Assembly: GCF_022376295.1 (NCBI RefSeq)
Contig: NZ_CP060140.1
Span: 1,678,356 to 1,742,355 of the forward strand
Direction: 5' to 3'
Origin: Nodularia sphaerocarpa UHCC 0038
GTDB lineage: Bacteria > Cyanobacteriota > Cyanobacteriia > Cyanobacteriales > Nostocaceae
Length of the DNA stretch: 64,000 nucleotides
The notes under the pieces are model-generated. The model saw only the letters and a program-made list of their open reading frames with translations. It was not told where the DNA came from and searched no databases. Position numbers and translations under genes: made by a program. Positions 41,097 through 50,247 of this stretch are shown here, piece by piece (the first letter of the stretch is position 1; each line of letters begins with the position of its first letter).

Positions 41097-44069
41097 TTAT
41101 TCCGCACCTTCAATGGGTGCAAAACCTTGACGCTGAATATTTTCTGTGACTGTGCGCGGTTCTAAGAATTGCAGAAGATAATCAGGACCTCCGGCTTTAG
41201 AACCGACACCAGAAAGTTTGAAACCGCCAAAAGGTTGTCTAGCAACGATTGCACCTGTAATGTTACGGTTAATATATACGTTTCCGACTTCAAAATCTGT
41301 CTGTGCTTGTTGAATGTGGGAAGGCGTTCTAGAATAAAGCCCCCCAGTTAAAGCATAATTAGTCCCATTAGCCACTGCTAAGGCTTCGGCAAAATCTTTG
41401 ACTCTCGTTACAGCTAATACTGGTCCAAAAATCTCTTGTTGGGCAATAGTCGCATCGGCTGGTACTTCACTAAATATCACTGGACCGATATAATACCCCT
41501 GTGGGGGTGCTGTTAATTCCAGCGCCACTTGTGCTTCGGCTTTACCTTTCTCAATATATTCTAGGATGCGATCGCGCGCTTTAGCATCAATAACTGGACC
41601 AACTTGAGTACTCGGTAACTCAGCTTCACCAATATTTAAAGATTTTGTCGCCTCTACCAAGCGCCGCACAAAAGCATCATATACCGGTGACAGCACAATT
41701 ACTCGCGAACAGGCAGAACATTTTTGTCCACTGTAACCAAATGCTGACTGTACCACTCCCACCACAGCTTGATCTAAATCAGCACTTTCATCCACAATAA
41801 TCGCATTTTTACCGCCCATTTCTGCAATTACCCGCTTCAGATGCTTTTGTCCAGGTTTCAGCGTTGCGGCTTCCGCGTAAATGCGACAACCCACTTCCTG
41901 AGAACCAGTAAAAGCAATGATGTGAGTATCTGCATGATTTACCAAGTATGCACCAACTTCCGAACCCTTACCGGGTACGTATTGAAATACACCTTTAGGT
42001 ATTCCCGCCTCAATTAAGATTTCTGTGAGTTTAGCAGTAATTACAGAAGATGTTTCCGCAGGTTTGAGCAAAGTACAATTACCTGCAACCAATGCTGCGA
42101 CTGTCATTCCACAGGCGATCGCCAGAGGAAAATTCCAAGGAGAAATCACCACAGCAATTCCCATCGCCTGGTAAATATAACGATTCGTTTCCCCGGCTAC
42201 GTCATAGATTACACCTGCATCCAGACGTTCCATTTCCTCAGCATAATAGAGACAAAAATCTATCGCCTCAGAAACCTCAGCATCAGCTTCCTTAACAGGT
42301 TTCCCCACCTCCAAAACAATCCAAGCTGAAAGTTCAGCCCGACGTTTCTCCATCAAATCAGCCGCCTTCCGCAGCACCCCAGCGCGTTGCTTCACAGGCG
42401 TTTTCTTCCAAGCAGGAAAAGCCGCCTTAGCCGCCTTCATAGCCTCTTCCGCCTGTTCCACACTCATCAAACCAATCTTACCAACCACCTCACTAAAATT
42501 AGAAGGATTCAAAGAATCAACAAACTCCGAAGTATTCACATACTCCCCATTCACCAAAGGTAAATAAGTTCTACCCAATTGCTGACGAACCAAAGCAAAA
42601 GCCTCAGCAGACTTCATAATTTCTGACTCCTGGGAATAATCTGTATCCGCTACACCGAGGAACCCCCCCTCATTCCCCCCCGCAAGCGAGGGGGAGGCTG
42701 GAATTGGTGGCGCGAGTAATTCCTCAATTGGTCGATTTTCTAGATTTTGCCGTAAAAAGGAACTATTAGCGGTATTTTCCAACAACCGCCGAATCAAATA
42801 AGCCATCCCCGGTAACAACTCACCATAAGGACAATAAACTCTGACGCGATAACCTTTGTCTACCAAAGCCTTCGCTAACTTATCCCCCATCCCATACAAC
42901 ACTTGCATTTCAAAGTGACGACGAGGGACATTTAAACTTTCGGCTATGGCAATGGCGCGAGCTTGCGATCGCACATTATGACTACCAATAGCAGCATACA
43001 CATATTGGTGATTTTCTAACAATAGCTGAGTAATAACTTCAAAATTGGCATCTGTAGCCGCCTTATCGTTATAAACTGGCTGTTTCCAGTGCTTTTGTTC
43101 AGCCTTAATCGTTTCCTGATCCCAATATGCACCCTTCACCAAACGAACTGTCAGAGGATAACCGCGCTGTTGTAACCAAGAAATCAGGTTTTTAGCATCC
43201 TCTTCGCTATCACGCAGATATGCTTGGATTGTCACACCAATATCTGTACGTTGGCGAAACTCATCTTCTAGCAGCAGCTTTTGCAGAATATTCAGAGTTA
43301 AATCTTTGTAAGCGTACTGCTCCATGTCAAAATGCACAGAAGCGCCTAATTCTTTCGCCCGACGTAATAAAATACGAATGCGATCGCTAACTTTCTCCTC
43401 ACTACCCTGAGCATCTAAAGGATCAAATTGGGAATAAAACGCCGTTAACTTGACAGAAACTTGAACTTGTGGTATGCGTTCACCATCAGCTTGATCAATA
43501 GCCGGAATTACCGCCCAATTCTTTGACGCTTCTACCAATTGCTGCATTAATTCTAGATAGCGTTCTAAATAAGATTGGGCTTCAGGTTCAGTAATTACCG
43601 CTTCACCAAGTAAATCAATGGTGAAAGCCATTTTGTCTTTACGCAGTCGTTCAACTGTTTTGATAACTTGTTTAATATTTTCCCCAGAAATATATTTATG
43701 TGCTAAAGTTTCCACGGCTGTAGAAACAGTTGTCGCCGCAACTTGTCCTGGCATAGAATCAGGGTGAGCAAAGTTGAGCATTCCCTTTAAAGCTGAGGGT
43801 AACTCTACAGACTCTTCTCCCAAATATTCTTGTAAATGTGCGGCAATTTCTGGTTTATTTTGTAAAGCGGGTAGTGTGTCAATGAAACGAAATAATTGTA
43901 CCCGTAAACCAGGATTACTCATAGCCCAAGCGAGTAATTTATCATCCCAGCGCATCTGGTCGCGTAGGGAACCTAAAAATGAACGATTTTCTTGGGTAGC
44001 GCCCAGAAGCTGTTTCGCAATTTCTTGGGTTTTCGCTTCGTAGGTGCTGGTTTGTACTTGTAATACCAT
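41097..44069 (-). CDS. putA: bifunctional proline dehydrogenase / glutamate-semialdehyde dehydrogenase PutA
   Basis: 990 aa. Residues about 75-440: FAD proline dehydrogenase barrel (VSVKLTAFYSQFDPLD, VHFDMEQYAYKDLT, VRLVKGAYWDQETIKA, MQVLYGMGDKLAKAL). Residues about 515-980: aldehyde dehydrogenase (SPWNFPLAIACGMTVAALVAG, AFTGSQEVG, catalytic Glu in AEMGGKNA and Cys in GYSGQKCSACSR). Together they oxidise proline to glutamate. The N-terminus lacks a DNA-binding RHH domain, so it is not a repressor-type PutA. The linker, residues about 455-470, is encoded by a GC hairpin repeat (42661-42702) inserted in frame. Confidence 0.95.
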   Translation of the reverse strand: MVLQVQTSTYEAKTQEIAKQLLGATQENRSFLGSLRDQMRWDDKLLAWAMSNPGLRVQLFRFIDTLPALQNKPEIAAHLQEYLGEESVELPSALKGMLNFAHPDSMPGQVAATTVSTAVETLAHKYISGENIKQVIKTVERLRKDKMAFTIDLLGEAVITEPEAQSYLERYLELMQQLVEASKNWAVIPAIDQADGERIPQVQVSVKLTAFYSQFDPLDAQGSEEKVSDRIRILLRRAKELGASVHFDMEQYAYKDLTLNILQKLLLEDEFRQRTDIGVTIQAYLRDSEEDAKNLISWLQQRGYPLTVRLVKGAYWDQETIKAEQKHWKQPVYNDKAATDANFEVITQLLLENHQYVYAAIGSHNVRSQARAIAIAESLNVPRRHFEMQVLYGMGDKLAKALVDKGYRVRVYCPYGELLPGMAYLIRRLLENTANSSFLRQNLENRPIEELLAPPIPASPSLAGGNEGGFLGVADTDYSQESEIMKSAEAFALVRQQLGRTYLPLVNGEYVNTSEFVDSLNPSNFSEVVGKIGLMSVEQAEEAMKAAKAAFPAWKKTPVKQRAGVLRKAADLMEKRRAELSAWIVLEVGKPVKEADAEVSEAIDFCLYYAEEMERLDAGVIYDVAGETNRYIYQAMGIAVVISPWNFPLAIACGMTVAALVAGNCTLLKPAETSSVITAKLTEILIEAGIPKGVFQYVPGKGSEVGAYLVNHADTHIIAFTGSQEVGCRIYAEAATLKPGQKHLKRVIAEMGGKNAIIVDESADLDQAVVGVVQSAFGYSGQKCSACSRVIVLSPVYDAFVRRLVEATKSLNIGEAELPSTQVGPVIDAKARDRILEYIEKGKAEAQVALELTAPPQGYYIGPVIFSEVPADATIAQQEIFGPVLAVTRVKDFAEALAVANGTNYALTGGLYSRTPSHIQQAQTDFEVGNVYINRNITGAIVARQPFGGFKLSGVGSKAGGPDYLLQFLEPRTVTENIQRQGFAPIEGAE
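42661..42702. repeat. GC hairpin repeat inside the PutA coding sequence
   Basis: CCCCGCAAGCGAGG (42678-42691) with flanking C- and G-runs forms the same hairpin core found in the intergenic repeat at 11167-11180. Here it is read as PIPASPSLAGGNEGGF in the linker between the two PutA enzymes. Confidence 0.75.
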
Positions 44070-44087
44070 AAAATTTGTGTTTAGTTA

Positions 44088-44175
44088 TTAGTCATTGGTC
44101 ATTAGTCATTAGTCATTAGTCATTAGTCATTAATCATTAGTCATTAGTCATTGGTCATTGGTCATTAGTCATTAT
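44088..44175. repeat. heptamer tandem repeat (tcattag/tcattgg)
   Basis: About 12 units of TCATTAG/TCATTGG between the divergent putA and lipoprotein genes, followed by CCCTGCT units to about 44210. The same repeat type as at 21357. Confidence 0.9.
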
Positions 44176-44265
44176 CTTTCCCCCTGCTCCCTGCTCCCTG
44201 CTCCCTGCTTCTTCTCCCCACTCCCCACTCCCCACTTTGAAATGTAGAATCATCGTGTAATAGTT

Positions 44266-45300
44266 TTGAAGGTGGTTGTATTGAATGTCTGGAAAAACTT
44301 GGCTTTAGTATCTTTGGGGATAACTATGGTCTGTTTGGGAGGTTGTACAGAAACGCCGACAGATCAACAATTGGTAGTATGGCGTAAACAAGCAAGCGAT
44401 CGCAATGCTGAAATTGTGGCAGAAAAAGCTCAAAATAACCAGCAGCGTCAATGGAATTTAATTATACAAGGTCAGACAGCAACAGGAAAAACGCAAACAT
44501 TAAATTGGTCACAGTTGCAGGATTTAGCTACAGTCAATATTAATACTGTTGATGCCAATAACATTGTCAATCCTCAAAAAATCTTTAAATTTACAGGTAT
44601 AACTGTAAATTCACTCATAAAACAGTTTGCTAGTCAAAAAGATATCACGGAAATAACTTTTGTCTGTTATGATGCCTATCAAGTGACTATCAACATTAAA
44701 GATTTACTCAAGTACCCAATTATTTTAGCAGTTGCCAAGGATGGTCAACCAATTCCCCGTGAGCAAGGTGGACCGATTTATTTAATTTTTCCCTATACCC
44801 AGTATCCAGAAATTAGAAAAAACTATGATGAGGGGATGTGGGCTTTTTATGTGACTCATGTCATATTTGGTACAGAACCAGCCAAAGTCAGTATAGGGAA
44901 CCTGGAACTCAATTTAGGGGATTTAGATAAATTACCCCAAGTTAATCTGACGCAAAATGTTGGTTATCGGGTGTGGTGGCCGAGTGGTCAAGTTAAATTA
45001 CATGGTGTGAGACTGGGAGATGTTCTCTCTTTAGCTGGTGTCAACTTAAATACTAGTAGTTCTGTTATCGTGCGTGGTAAACCCCCAGTTTACCGTAGAA
45101 ATGTTGAACCCATAGAATTAGTTACTGAGGATATACTCAAATGTGATATTCTCTTAGCTACTAGGTGGGGTGAGGACAAACAACGAATTTCCGCGAAAAT
45201 GGGGGGACCAGTGACTTTGGCTTTTGGTGATAATTGTCCCAGCAGAACTAAGAACCAGCGATGGGTGACTTTTGTCGAAGAGTTAATTCCACAACCATGA
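44266..45300 (+). CDS. lipoprotein with sulfite-oxidase-type molybdopterin-binding fold
   Basis: 344 aa. A signal peptide with lipobox LGGC (Cys27) predicts a lipid-anchored exported protein. Two similar halves follow: residues about 57-190 (WNLIIQGQTATGKTQTLNWSQLQDL ... VAKDGQPIPREQGGPIYLIFP) and about 205-340 (KLHGVRLGDVLSLAG, RWGEDKQRISAKMGGPVTLAF), each resembling the oxidoreductase molybdopterin-binding domain. The Moco-ligand Cys is not evident, so it may be a binding rather than a catalytic version. Start codon: TTG 44266, with GTG 44272 and TTG 44281 as alternatives. Its stop overlaps the cyclase start (ATGA), indicating translational coupling. Confidence 0.75.
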   Translation: MKVVVLNVWKNLALVSLGITMVCLGGCTETPTDQQLVVWRKQASDRNAEIVAEKAQNNQQRQWNLIIQGQTATGKTQTLNWSQLQDLATVNINTVDANNIVNPQKIFKFTGITVNSLIKQFASQKDITEITFVCYDAYQVTINIKDLLKYPIILAVAKDGQPIPREQGGPIYLIFPYTQYPEIRKNYDEGMWAFYVTHVIFGTEPAKVSIGNLELNLGDLDKLPQVNLTQNVGYRVWWPSGQVKLHGVRLGDVLSLAGVNLNTSSSVIVRGKPPVYRRNVEPIELVTEDILKCDILLATRWGEDKQRISAKMGGPVTLAFGDNCPSRTKNQRWVTFVEELIPQP

Positions 45301-46781
45301 AAATATTAGCTTTTCGTTCTATTCGCACCCAAATCATGACTTCAACTACCTTGCTGATTATTGGTTTGATTGCTGCGATAGTGACGGTTTGGGCAAAAAG
45401 TGACAGCACTCGCTACCGTGAAGAAAAGTTAAATGATGCGAAAATTACGGCTAGAGTTTTAAGTTCTACATACTCTAACGAATTATCAGAAGAGAATTGG
45501 AGTCAAATTCGCATAAATTTACATCTTTTGATGCAAGAAAATCAAGATGTCGTTTATGTTTTTGTCTCAGATACCCGCCTTGATAATCAAATCGTAGCCG
45601 GTTCTCCTCAAGAATTTGTCAATCAATATATTCCGGATATAGTACCTTTAAATATCACCAAACAAGCTATATATTCTTCTTCTAATATTCAGGCTCGCGT
45701 ATCAGAAACATTTCTGCTCAGAGATATTTACTTTGGAAAAAAGCTGAGAGGTAAACGTGGTGAACGTGTGATTGAAGTGGCTTCTGATGTTTTGGGATTA
45801 AGTCAACAAAAACTCGGCACTTTACGCATAGGTATATCTTTAAGAAGGGTAGATGTTGCTGTTAGAAATGCAGTGAATAAAGCTTTAATGGTAGGTTTTA
45901 TCGGACTTAATATTGGTTTAGTATGTGCATATATTTTAGCACATCGATTGAGTGACCCAGTGCGGCGTTTACAGATGAGCGTTGCTAAAATTGCCAATGG
46001 AGATTTGCAACATCGCGCCGATATTTATGATCGTGTAGATGAAATTGGTGCATTAGCAACTTCGGTAAATGAAATGTCACGCGCCTTGCAGATATCATTT
46101 AGTAAATTGCAAAAGACATTAGAATCATTTGAGCGATTTGTACCAGATAAATTTGTTTCAGTCATTGCTCCCCAAGGAATAGAAAACATTGAAGTAGGTA
46201 TGGCTGCGACGCGGAAAATGACAATTTTATTTTGTGATATTCGCGATTATACTTCTATGTCAGAAGCGATGACACCGATGGAAATTTTTTTATTTTTAAA
46301 TGAGTATTTAGCTTGTATGGGAAAAGCTATCGATGAATCTGGTGGCTTTATTGATAAATATATGGGTGATGCTATCATGGCGCTGTTTGATCATCAAGCC
46401 ACTGATGGCGCAATGAAGGCCGCAATTTTAATGCAACAGTCTCTGGATCAGTTTAATTGTAGGCGATCGCAACAGGGATTACCAAAAATTGCCGCAGGTA
46501 TTGGCATTCATCGTGGTGAGGTGGTCATGGGTACGGTAGGATTTACTTGTCGGATTGATTCTACAGTCGTCGGTGACGCGGTAAATATAGCCTCACGGGT
46601 GGAAAGTATAACTAAATACTATGAATGTCGAATTTTGGTAACTGATGCAGTAGTTTTGAGTTTATCTCAGCCAGAGTTATTTTCACTGAGATTAGTCGAT
46701 AAATTCGTGAAATTAAGAGGTAAAGATGAAGCGATCGCAATTTATGAAGTAGAGGATAAAATTTTAAATGAAAAACCTTGA
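45297..46781 (+). CDS. membrane-bound class III adenylate/guanylate cyclase
   Basis: 494 aa. TM1 (TTLLIIGLIAAIVTVWA), an extracytoplasmic sensor domain of about 150 residues, TM2 (VGFIGLNIGLVCAYILAHRL), HAMP (LSDPVRRLQMSVAKIANGDL) and a C-terminal class III cyclase domain. The catalytic residues are in place: metal Asp in LFCDIRDYT and in DKYMGDAIMALF, a Lys in the KYMGD position that favours ATP, and DSTVVGDAVNIASRVE with the transition-state Asn and Arg. It probably makes cAMP in response to a periplasmic signal. ATG 45297 overlaps the lipoprotein stop. Confidence 0.9.
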   Translation: MKILAFRSIRTQIMTSTTLLIIGLIAAIVTVWAKSDSTRYREEKLNDAKITARVLSSTYSNELSEENWSQIRINLHLLMQENQDVVYVFVSDTRLDNQIVAGSPQEFVNQYIPDIVPLNITKQAIYSSSNIQARVSETFLLRDIYFGKKLRGKRGERVIEVASDVLGLSQQKLGTLRIGISLRRVDVAVRNAVNKALMVGFIGLNIGLVCAYILAHRLSDPVRRLQMSVAKIANGDLQHRADIYDRVDEIGALATSVNEMSRALQISFSKLQKTLESFERFVPDKFVSVIAPQGIENIEVGMAATRKMTILFCDIRDYTSMSEAMTPMEIFLFLNEYLACMGKAIDESGGFIDKYMGDAIMALFDHQATDGAMKAAILMQQSLDQFNCRRSQQGLPKIAAGIGIHRGEVVMGTVGFTCRIDSTVVGDAVNIASRVESITKYYECRILVTDAVVLSLSQPELFSLRLVDKFVKLRGKDEAIAIYEVEDKILNEKP

Positions 46782-47748
46782 AGGAAAAGTCACCTTAGTC
46801 ACAGGTGCTACACGGGGTATTGGTAAAGGAATTGCTATTGGTCTTGGTGAAGTCGGTGCAACTGTGTATATTACCGGACGTAGTTTAGATAACTCTGATA
46901 CTAGTGGTGAAATTTCAGGAAATCTCAAAGATACCCAAGCCGCAGTAGAACAAGCCGGTGGTATATGTATTCCCATCCAAGTAGATCATAGTAACGATGA
47001 ACAAGTGCGATCGCTCTTTGAACGCATCGAAGATGAGCAAAATGGACAACTAGATTTATTAGTAAATAATGTCTTCTCAGGAGTCCAAGCCTTAAGCGAC
47101 TCTCAAGGAAAGACCTTTTGGGAGTGTGAACCCAGCCTTTGGGACGCTAGTAACAACGTCGGTTTGCGTAGCCATTATATTGCCAGCCTTTACGCTAGCA
47201 GAATCATGGTCAAACGTCAACAGGGATTAATTTGTACCATATCCTCATGGGGTGGAATGTCCCAAATTTTCAGTGCAGCCTACGGTGCTGGTAAAGCCGC
47301 CTGTGACCGATTAGCGGCTGATATGTCAGTAGAACTCAAACCGCATAACATTGCTTCTGTCTCCATTTGGCCGGGTATTGTGGGTACTGAGCAAATTTCC
47401 CGTTTAGCAGATAATATTGGCTCAGAAAAAGTTCCTGATACAAAAAACTCAGTATTTGCCGAACGTTATAACTGGGAAACTCCCTTATTCACAGGGAGAG
47501 TCATTGCAGCCCTGACGAGTGATGCAAACGTCATGCGCCGGACAGGAAAAGTACAGATAGTAGCCGAACTAGCTCAACAATATGGCATTGTAGATGAACA
47601 AGGCATAATCCCCGCCTCCCTACGCTCCCTAAAATTTCTGATACCAGCAGCCTTACCCGCACTAAGAAAATACTCATCCCTAATACCAGACATAAAAGTG
47701 CCGTGGTCATTGCTACTGCTAACAACACTCAAATCACCCCAGATTTAA
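46768..47748 (+). CDS. SDR family oxidoreductase (DHRS1-like)
   Basis: 326 aa, overlapping the cyclase by 14 nt. Motifs: LVTGATRGIGKGIAIGLG, LLVNNVFSG, catalytic CTISSWGG serine and YGAGKAACDRLA (YxxxK). The NNVF form and the long C-terminal part (LPALRKYSSLIPDIKVPW) match the DHRS1-like group of short-chain dehydrogenases. Substrate unknown. The overlap suggests co-transcription with the lipoprotein and cyclase. Confidence 0.85.
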   Translation: MKNLEGKVTLVTGATRGIGKGIAIGLGEVGATVYITGRSLDNSDTSGEISGNLKDTQAAVEQAGGICIPIQVDHSNDEQVRSLFERIEDEQNGQLDLLVNNVFSGVQALSDSQGKTFWECEPSLWDASNNVGLRSHYIASLYASRIMVKRQQGLICTISSWGGMSQIFSAAYGAGKAACDRLAADMSVELKPHNIASVSIWPGIVGTEQISRLADNIGSEKVPDTKNSVFAERYNWETPLFTGRVIAALTSDANVMRRTGKVQIVAELAQQYGIVDEQGIIPASLRSLKFLIPAALPALRKYSSLIPDIKVPWSLLLLTTLKSPQI

Positions 47749-47814
47749 ACCCAAAAAACTCTGCATATTTCTTCACTCAGTGTCTTCTGTGCCTCTGTGG
47801 TGCGTTTTCCTACC

Positions 47815-47847
47815 TATACCTGAGCCGCAAACCCAAGCTCAGGTATA
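47815..47847. terminator. hairpin (tatacctgag / ctcaggtata)
   Basis: TATACCTGAG (47815-47824) and CTCAGGTATA (47838-47847) form a perfect 10-bp stem with a 13-nt loop, about 65 nt after the SDR stop. No T-run; perhaps a processing or termination structure. Confidence 0.5.
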
Positions 47848-47895
47848 ACAACAAACGTAATAGTTACCAAAAATTGATATCTTAGAGAAATACAC

Positions 47896-47919
47896 GGGAT
47901 TGTAAATCTATACAATCCC
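47896..47919 (+). terminator. hairpin (gggattgta / tacaatccc)
   Basis: Perfect 9-bp inverted repeat GGGATTGTA/TACAATCCC with a 6-nt loop, 45 nt before the next SDR gene. It could end the upstream operon or act in the leader of the next gene. Confidence 0.5.
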
Positions 47920-47964
47920 GAAAACAAAATACTTGTATAAATATTTATAACTTGGAACAGAAAT

Positions 47965-48789
47965 ATGAGCCAACTAGATCAAGCCGTTGTGTTGATAACT
48001 GGTGCATCTGGTGGGTTTGGACAACAACTAACCCGACAGTTATTACAAGCCGGTAGCCGACTGATTTTAACCGATGTCGATGAAGCCGGACTGCGTGAAA
48101 AAGTTCAAGCAATTCAACTCCAAGTCAAAACTGGTGATGTTCTCGCTTGCCTAGCGGTTGATCTCTCTACCAGAGAGGGTTGTGAAATCCTTTATCATCA
48201 GGTAAAAGCACTGAATATCCCCGTCGATATTTTGATTAACAACGCCGGGATTGCCGTCTTTGGGCGCATGGACGAAATCCCCAACGAGAAATGGGAACGC
48301 CTCATGCAAATAAACCTGCTCACACCCATGCGGTTAAGTGCTTTATTTGCTACTGATATGATTGCCCGTCAACAAGGTCACATCGTCAATATTTCATCCT
48401 TAGCAGGCTGGTGGTCTCCACCTGGATTAGCTCATTACGCAGCCAGTAAATTTGGTTTGCGTGGGTTCAGTGAAGGATTGTTCCATGAAGTAAAAGATTA
48501 CAATGTAAAGGTAACGGCAATTTATCCATTTTTTAGCCGTACCCCCATTCTCCAATGTGAAAAGTTTGGCAGTTTAAGCAAGATTGATCATGATTTTCTG
48601 GACAATGTAGCTACAGACCCAGCGAAGATAATGCGCGCCACGATTCGAGGAATTGAGCGCAATAAACTCCATGTCTTTCCTGATGCGATCGCTCAAAATG
48701 CCCATCTTCTCAAACGATATTTTCCTCAAATAGTGAACTTGATTAATGATGTATTCGTTAGGAGATCGAAAGGTGGTCAACGTAAGTAA
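47965..48789 (+). CDS. SDR family NAD(P)-dependent oxidoreductase
   Basis: 274 aa. Motifs: LITGASGGFGQQLTRQLL, ILINNAGIAVFGR (NNAG), NISSLAGWW with the catalytic Ser, YAASKFGLRGF (YxxxK). A classical SDR of the type that often acts on acyl or retinol-like substrates; the true substrate is unknown. It overlaps the downstream flavoprotein gene, so the two are co-translated. Confidence 0.86.
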   Translation: MSQLDQAVVLITGASGGFGQQLTRQLLQAGSRLILTDVDEAGLREKVQAIQLQVKTGDVLACLAVDLSTREGCEILYHQVKALNIPVDILINNAGIAVFGRMDEIPNEKWERLMQINLLTPMRLSALFATDMIARQQGHIVNISSLAGWWSPPGLAHYAASKFGLRGFSEGLFHEVKDYNVKVTAIYPFFSRTPILQCEKFGSLSKIDHDFLDNVATDPAKIMRATIRGIERNKLHVFPDAIAQNAHLLKRYFPQIVNLINDVFVRRSKGGQRK

Positions 48790-50239
48790 CTCTAGTAAAA
48801 TTCAGAATATAGTCGAGACCTCTGACAAACATTTGATTATCGGGGCGGGTTTTGTCGGCTTGGGTATGGCTCAAGCCCTCAAAGATGCTGATATCCCCTA
48901 TGATCAGGTTGATGCTAGTGATAATATTGGCGGGAATTGGTATCACGGCGTTTACGAAACTGCACACATTATTTCGTCACGCAAGATTACCCAATTTACT
49001 CATTTCCCTATGCCGGATCATTATCCCGACTTTCCCAGCGCCCAGAATATGCTGGATTATTTGAACTCCTTTGCCGATCATTTTGATTTGCGTGGGCAGA
49101 TTCAACTGAATCGTACCATTAGTGATGTGCGACCAGTGGAAAATAATCTTTGGCAAGTCACCTTTGCAGATGGAGAACAGCGAATTTACAAAGGAGTGGT
49201 GATGTGTAATGGTCATCACTGGCGCAAACGTTTTCCCCAGTTCCAGGGAGAATTTAACGGCGAGATTATCCATTCTAAAGATTACAAGCATCCAGACCAG
49301 CTGCGTGGAAAGCGTGTTTTAGTCATTGGCGGTGGAAACTCAGCTTGTGATTTAGCCGCAGAAGCAGCCCGTGTTAGTGCCAAATCTGTTTTGAGTATGC
49401 GCGAATCAGTATGGTTTATCCCCAAAACATTTGCTGGAGTCCCAATTGCTGACTTCCCTGGATGGCGATCGCCCAAATGGATGTCGCGTTTTTTCGTTCC
49501 TCAGAGTTCTGGCAACCGTAAATTTACTGGAATTTCACTTCCTAATTGGCTGAAATTGCGCCCGCCATTTTGGTTGACGCGCCTTGCCGTTCATGCCATC
49601 ATCCGTCTGAGTTTCGGTAGTCACGAAGACTATGGTTTATCCAAACCTCAGTATCGGATTTTCGAGAAACACCCCACTATTAACAGCGAAGTACCTTATT
49701 ACCTCAAGCATGGAAAAATCACTCCCAAGCCGGCTGTACGTCGCCTTGATGGCTGGGAAGTTGAATTTGTCGATGGTAGTCGAGAGACATTTGACCTGAT
49801 TGTTTGTGGAACGGGTTACTATGTAGCATATCCATTCCTCCCTCCAGAACTGGAACGTGTGGAAGGGTCGGTAGTTCAATGTTATGCAGACTCGTTTCTG
49901 GATGATTACAAAGGACTTTACTTTATCGCTTGGTCGCAGATACGAGGTGGGGTTGGGTCGGTAATTTCCGCTTACGGCACAATTTTCTCTCGATATCTCA
50001 AACTCCAAGATGAAATTAATGTACCTCTTGGTTTAGTGTTCAAAGAAATGGGACACAAGCTACCAAACACTCATCTTGCTGACCCCCAGGAATTTTTTAA
50101 CCAATCAAAAATGACTGATGTCGAATTTAAGCGCCTGGTAAAAAAAGCACATCAAATTGATGCCCAACATCCTAACTTTAGCAACCAGCCACTTCCTACC
50201 CTGCAAAGTAGGGAGCCAATTCAGCCCTTAGTGCGTTAA
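48773..50239 (+). CDS. FMO/Baeyer-Villiger-type flavin monooxygenase
   Basis: About 488 aa. FAD Rossmann motif LIIGAGFVGLGMAQAL, then the flavin-monooxygenase fingerprint FNGEIIHSKDYK (FxGxxxHxxxY), then the NADPH motif VLVIGGGNSACDLAAEAA, and a C-terminal IVCGTGYYVAYPFLP (the ATGY-type motif of FMOs). It probably hydroxylates or oxygenates a soft nucleophile or a ketone. Start: GTG 48773 follows TTAGGAG at 8 nt and overlaps the SDR stop by 17 nt; a longer frame from ATG 48746 has no ribosome-binding site. The SDR-FMO pairing suggests a two-step alcohol-ketone-ester or similar oxidation. Confidence 0.85.
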   Translation: MVNVSNSSKIQNIVETSDKHLIIGAGFVGLGMAQALKDADIPYDQVDASDNIGGNWYHGVYETAHIISSRKITQFTHFPMPDHYPDFPSAQNMLDYLNSFADHFDLRGQIQLNRTISDVRPVENNLWQVTFADGEQRIYKGVVMCNGHHWRKRFPQFQGEFNGEIIHSKDYKHPDQLRGKRVLVIGGGNSACDLAAEAARVSAKSVLSMRESVWFIPKTFAGVPIADFPGWRSPKWMSRFFVPQSSGNRKFTGISLPNWLKLRPPFWLTRLAVHAIIRLSFGSHEDYGLSKPQYRIFEKHPTINSEVPYYLKHGKITPKPAVRRLDGWEVEFVDGSRETFDLIVCGTGYYVAYPFLPPELERVEGSVVQCYADSFLDDYKGLYFIAWSQIRGGVGSVISAYGTIFSRYLKLQDEINVPLGLVFKEMGHKLPNTHLADPQEFFNQSKMTDVEFKRLVKKAHQIDAQHPNFSNQPLPTLQSREPIQPLVR

Positions 50240-50247
50240 AGGTAGCA

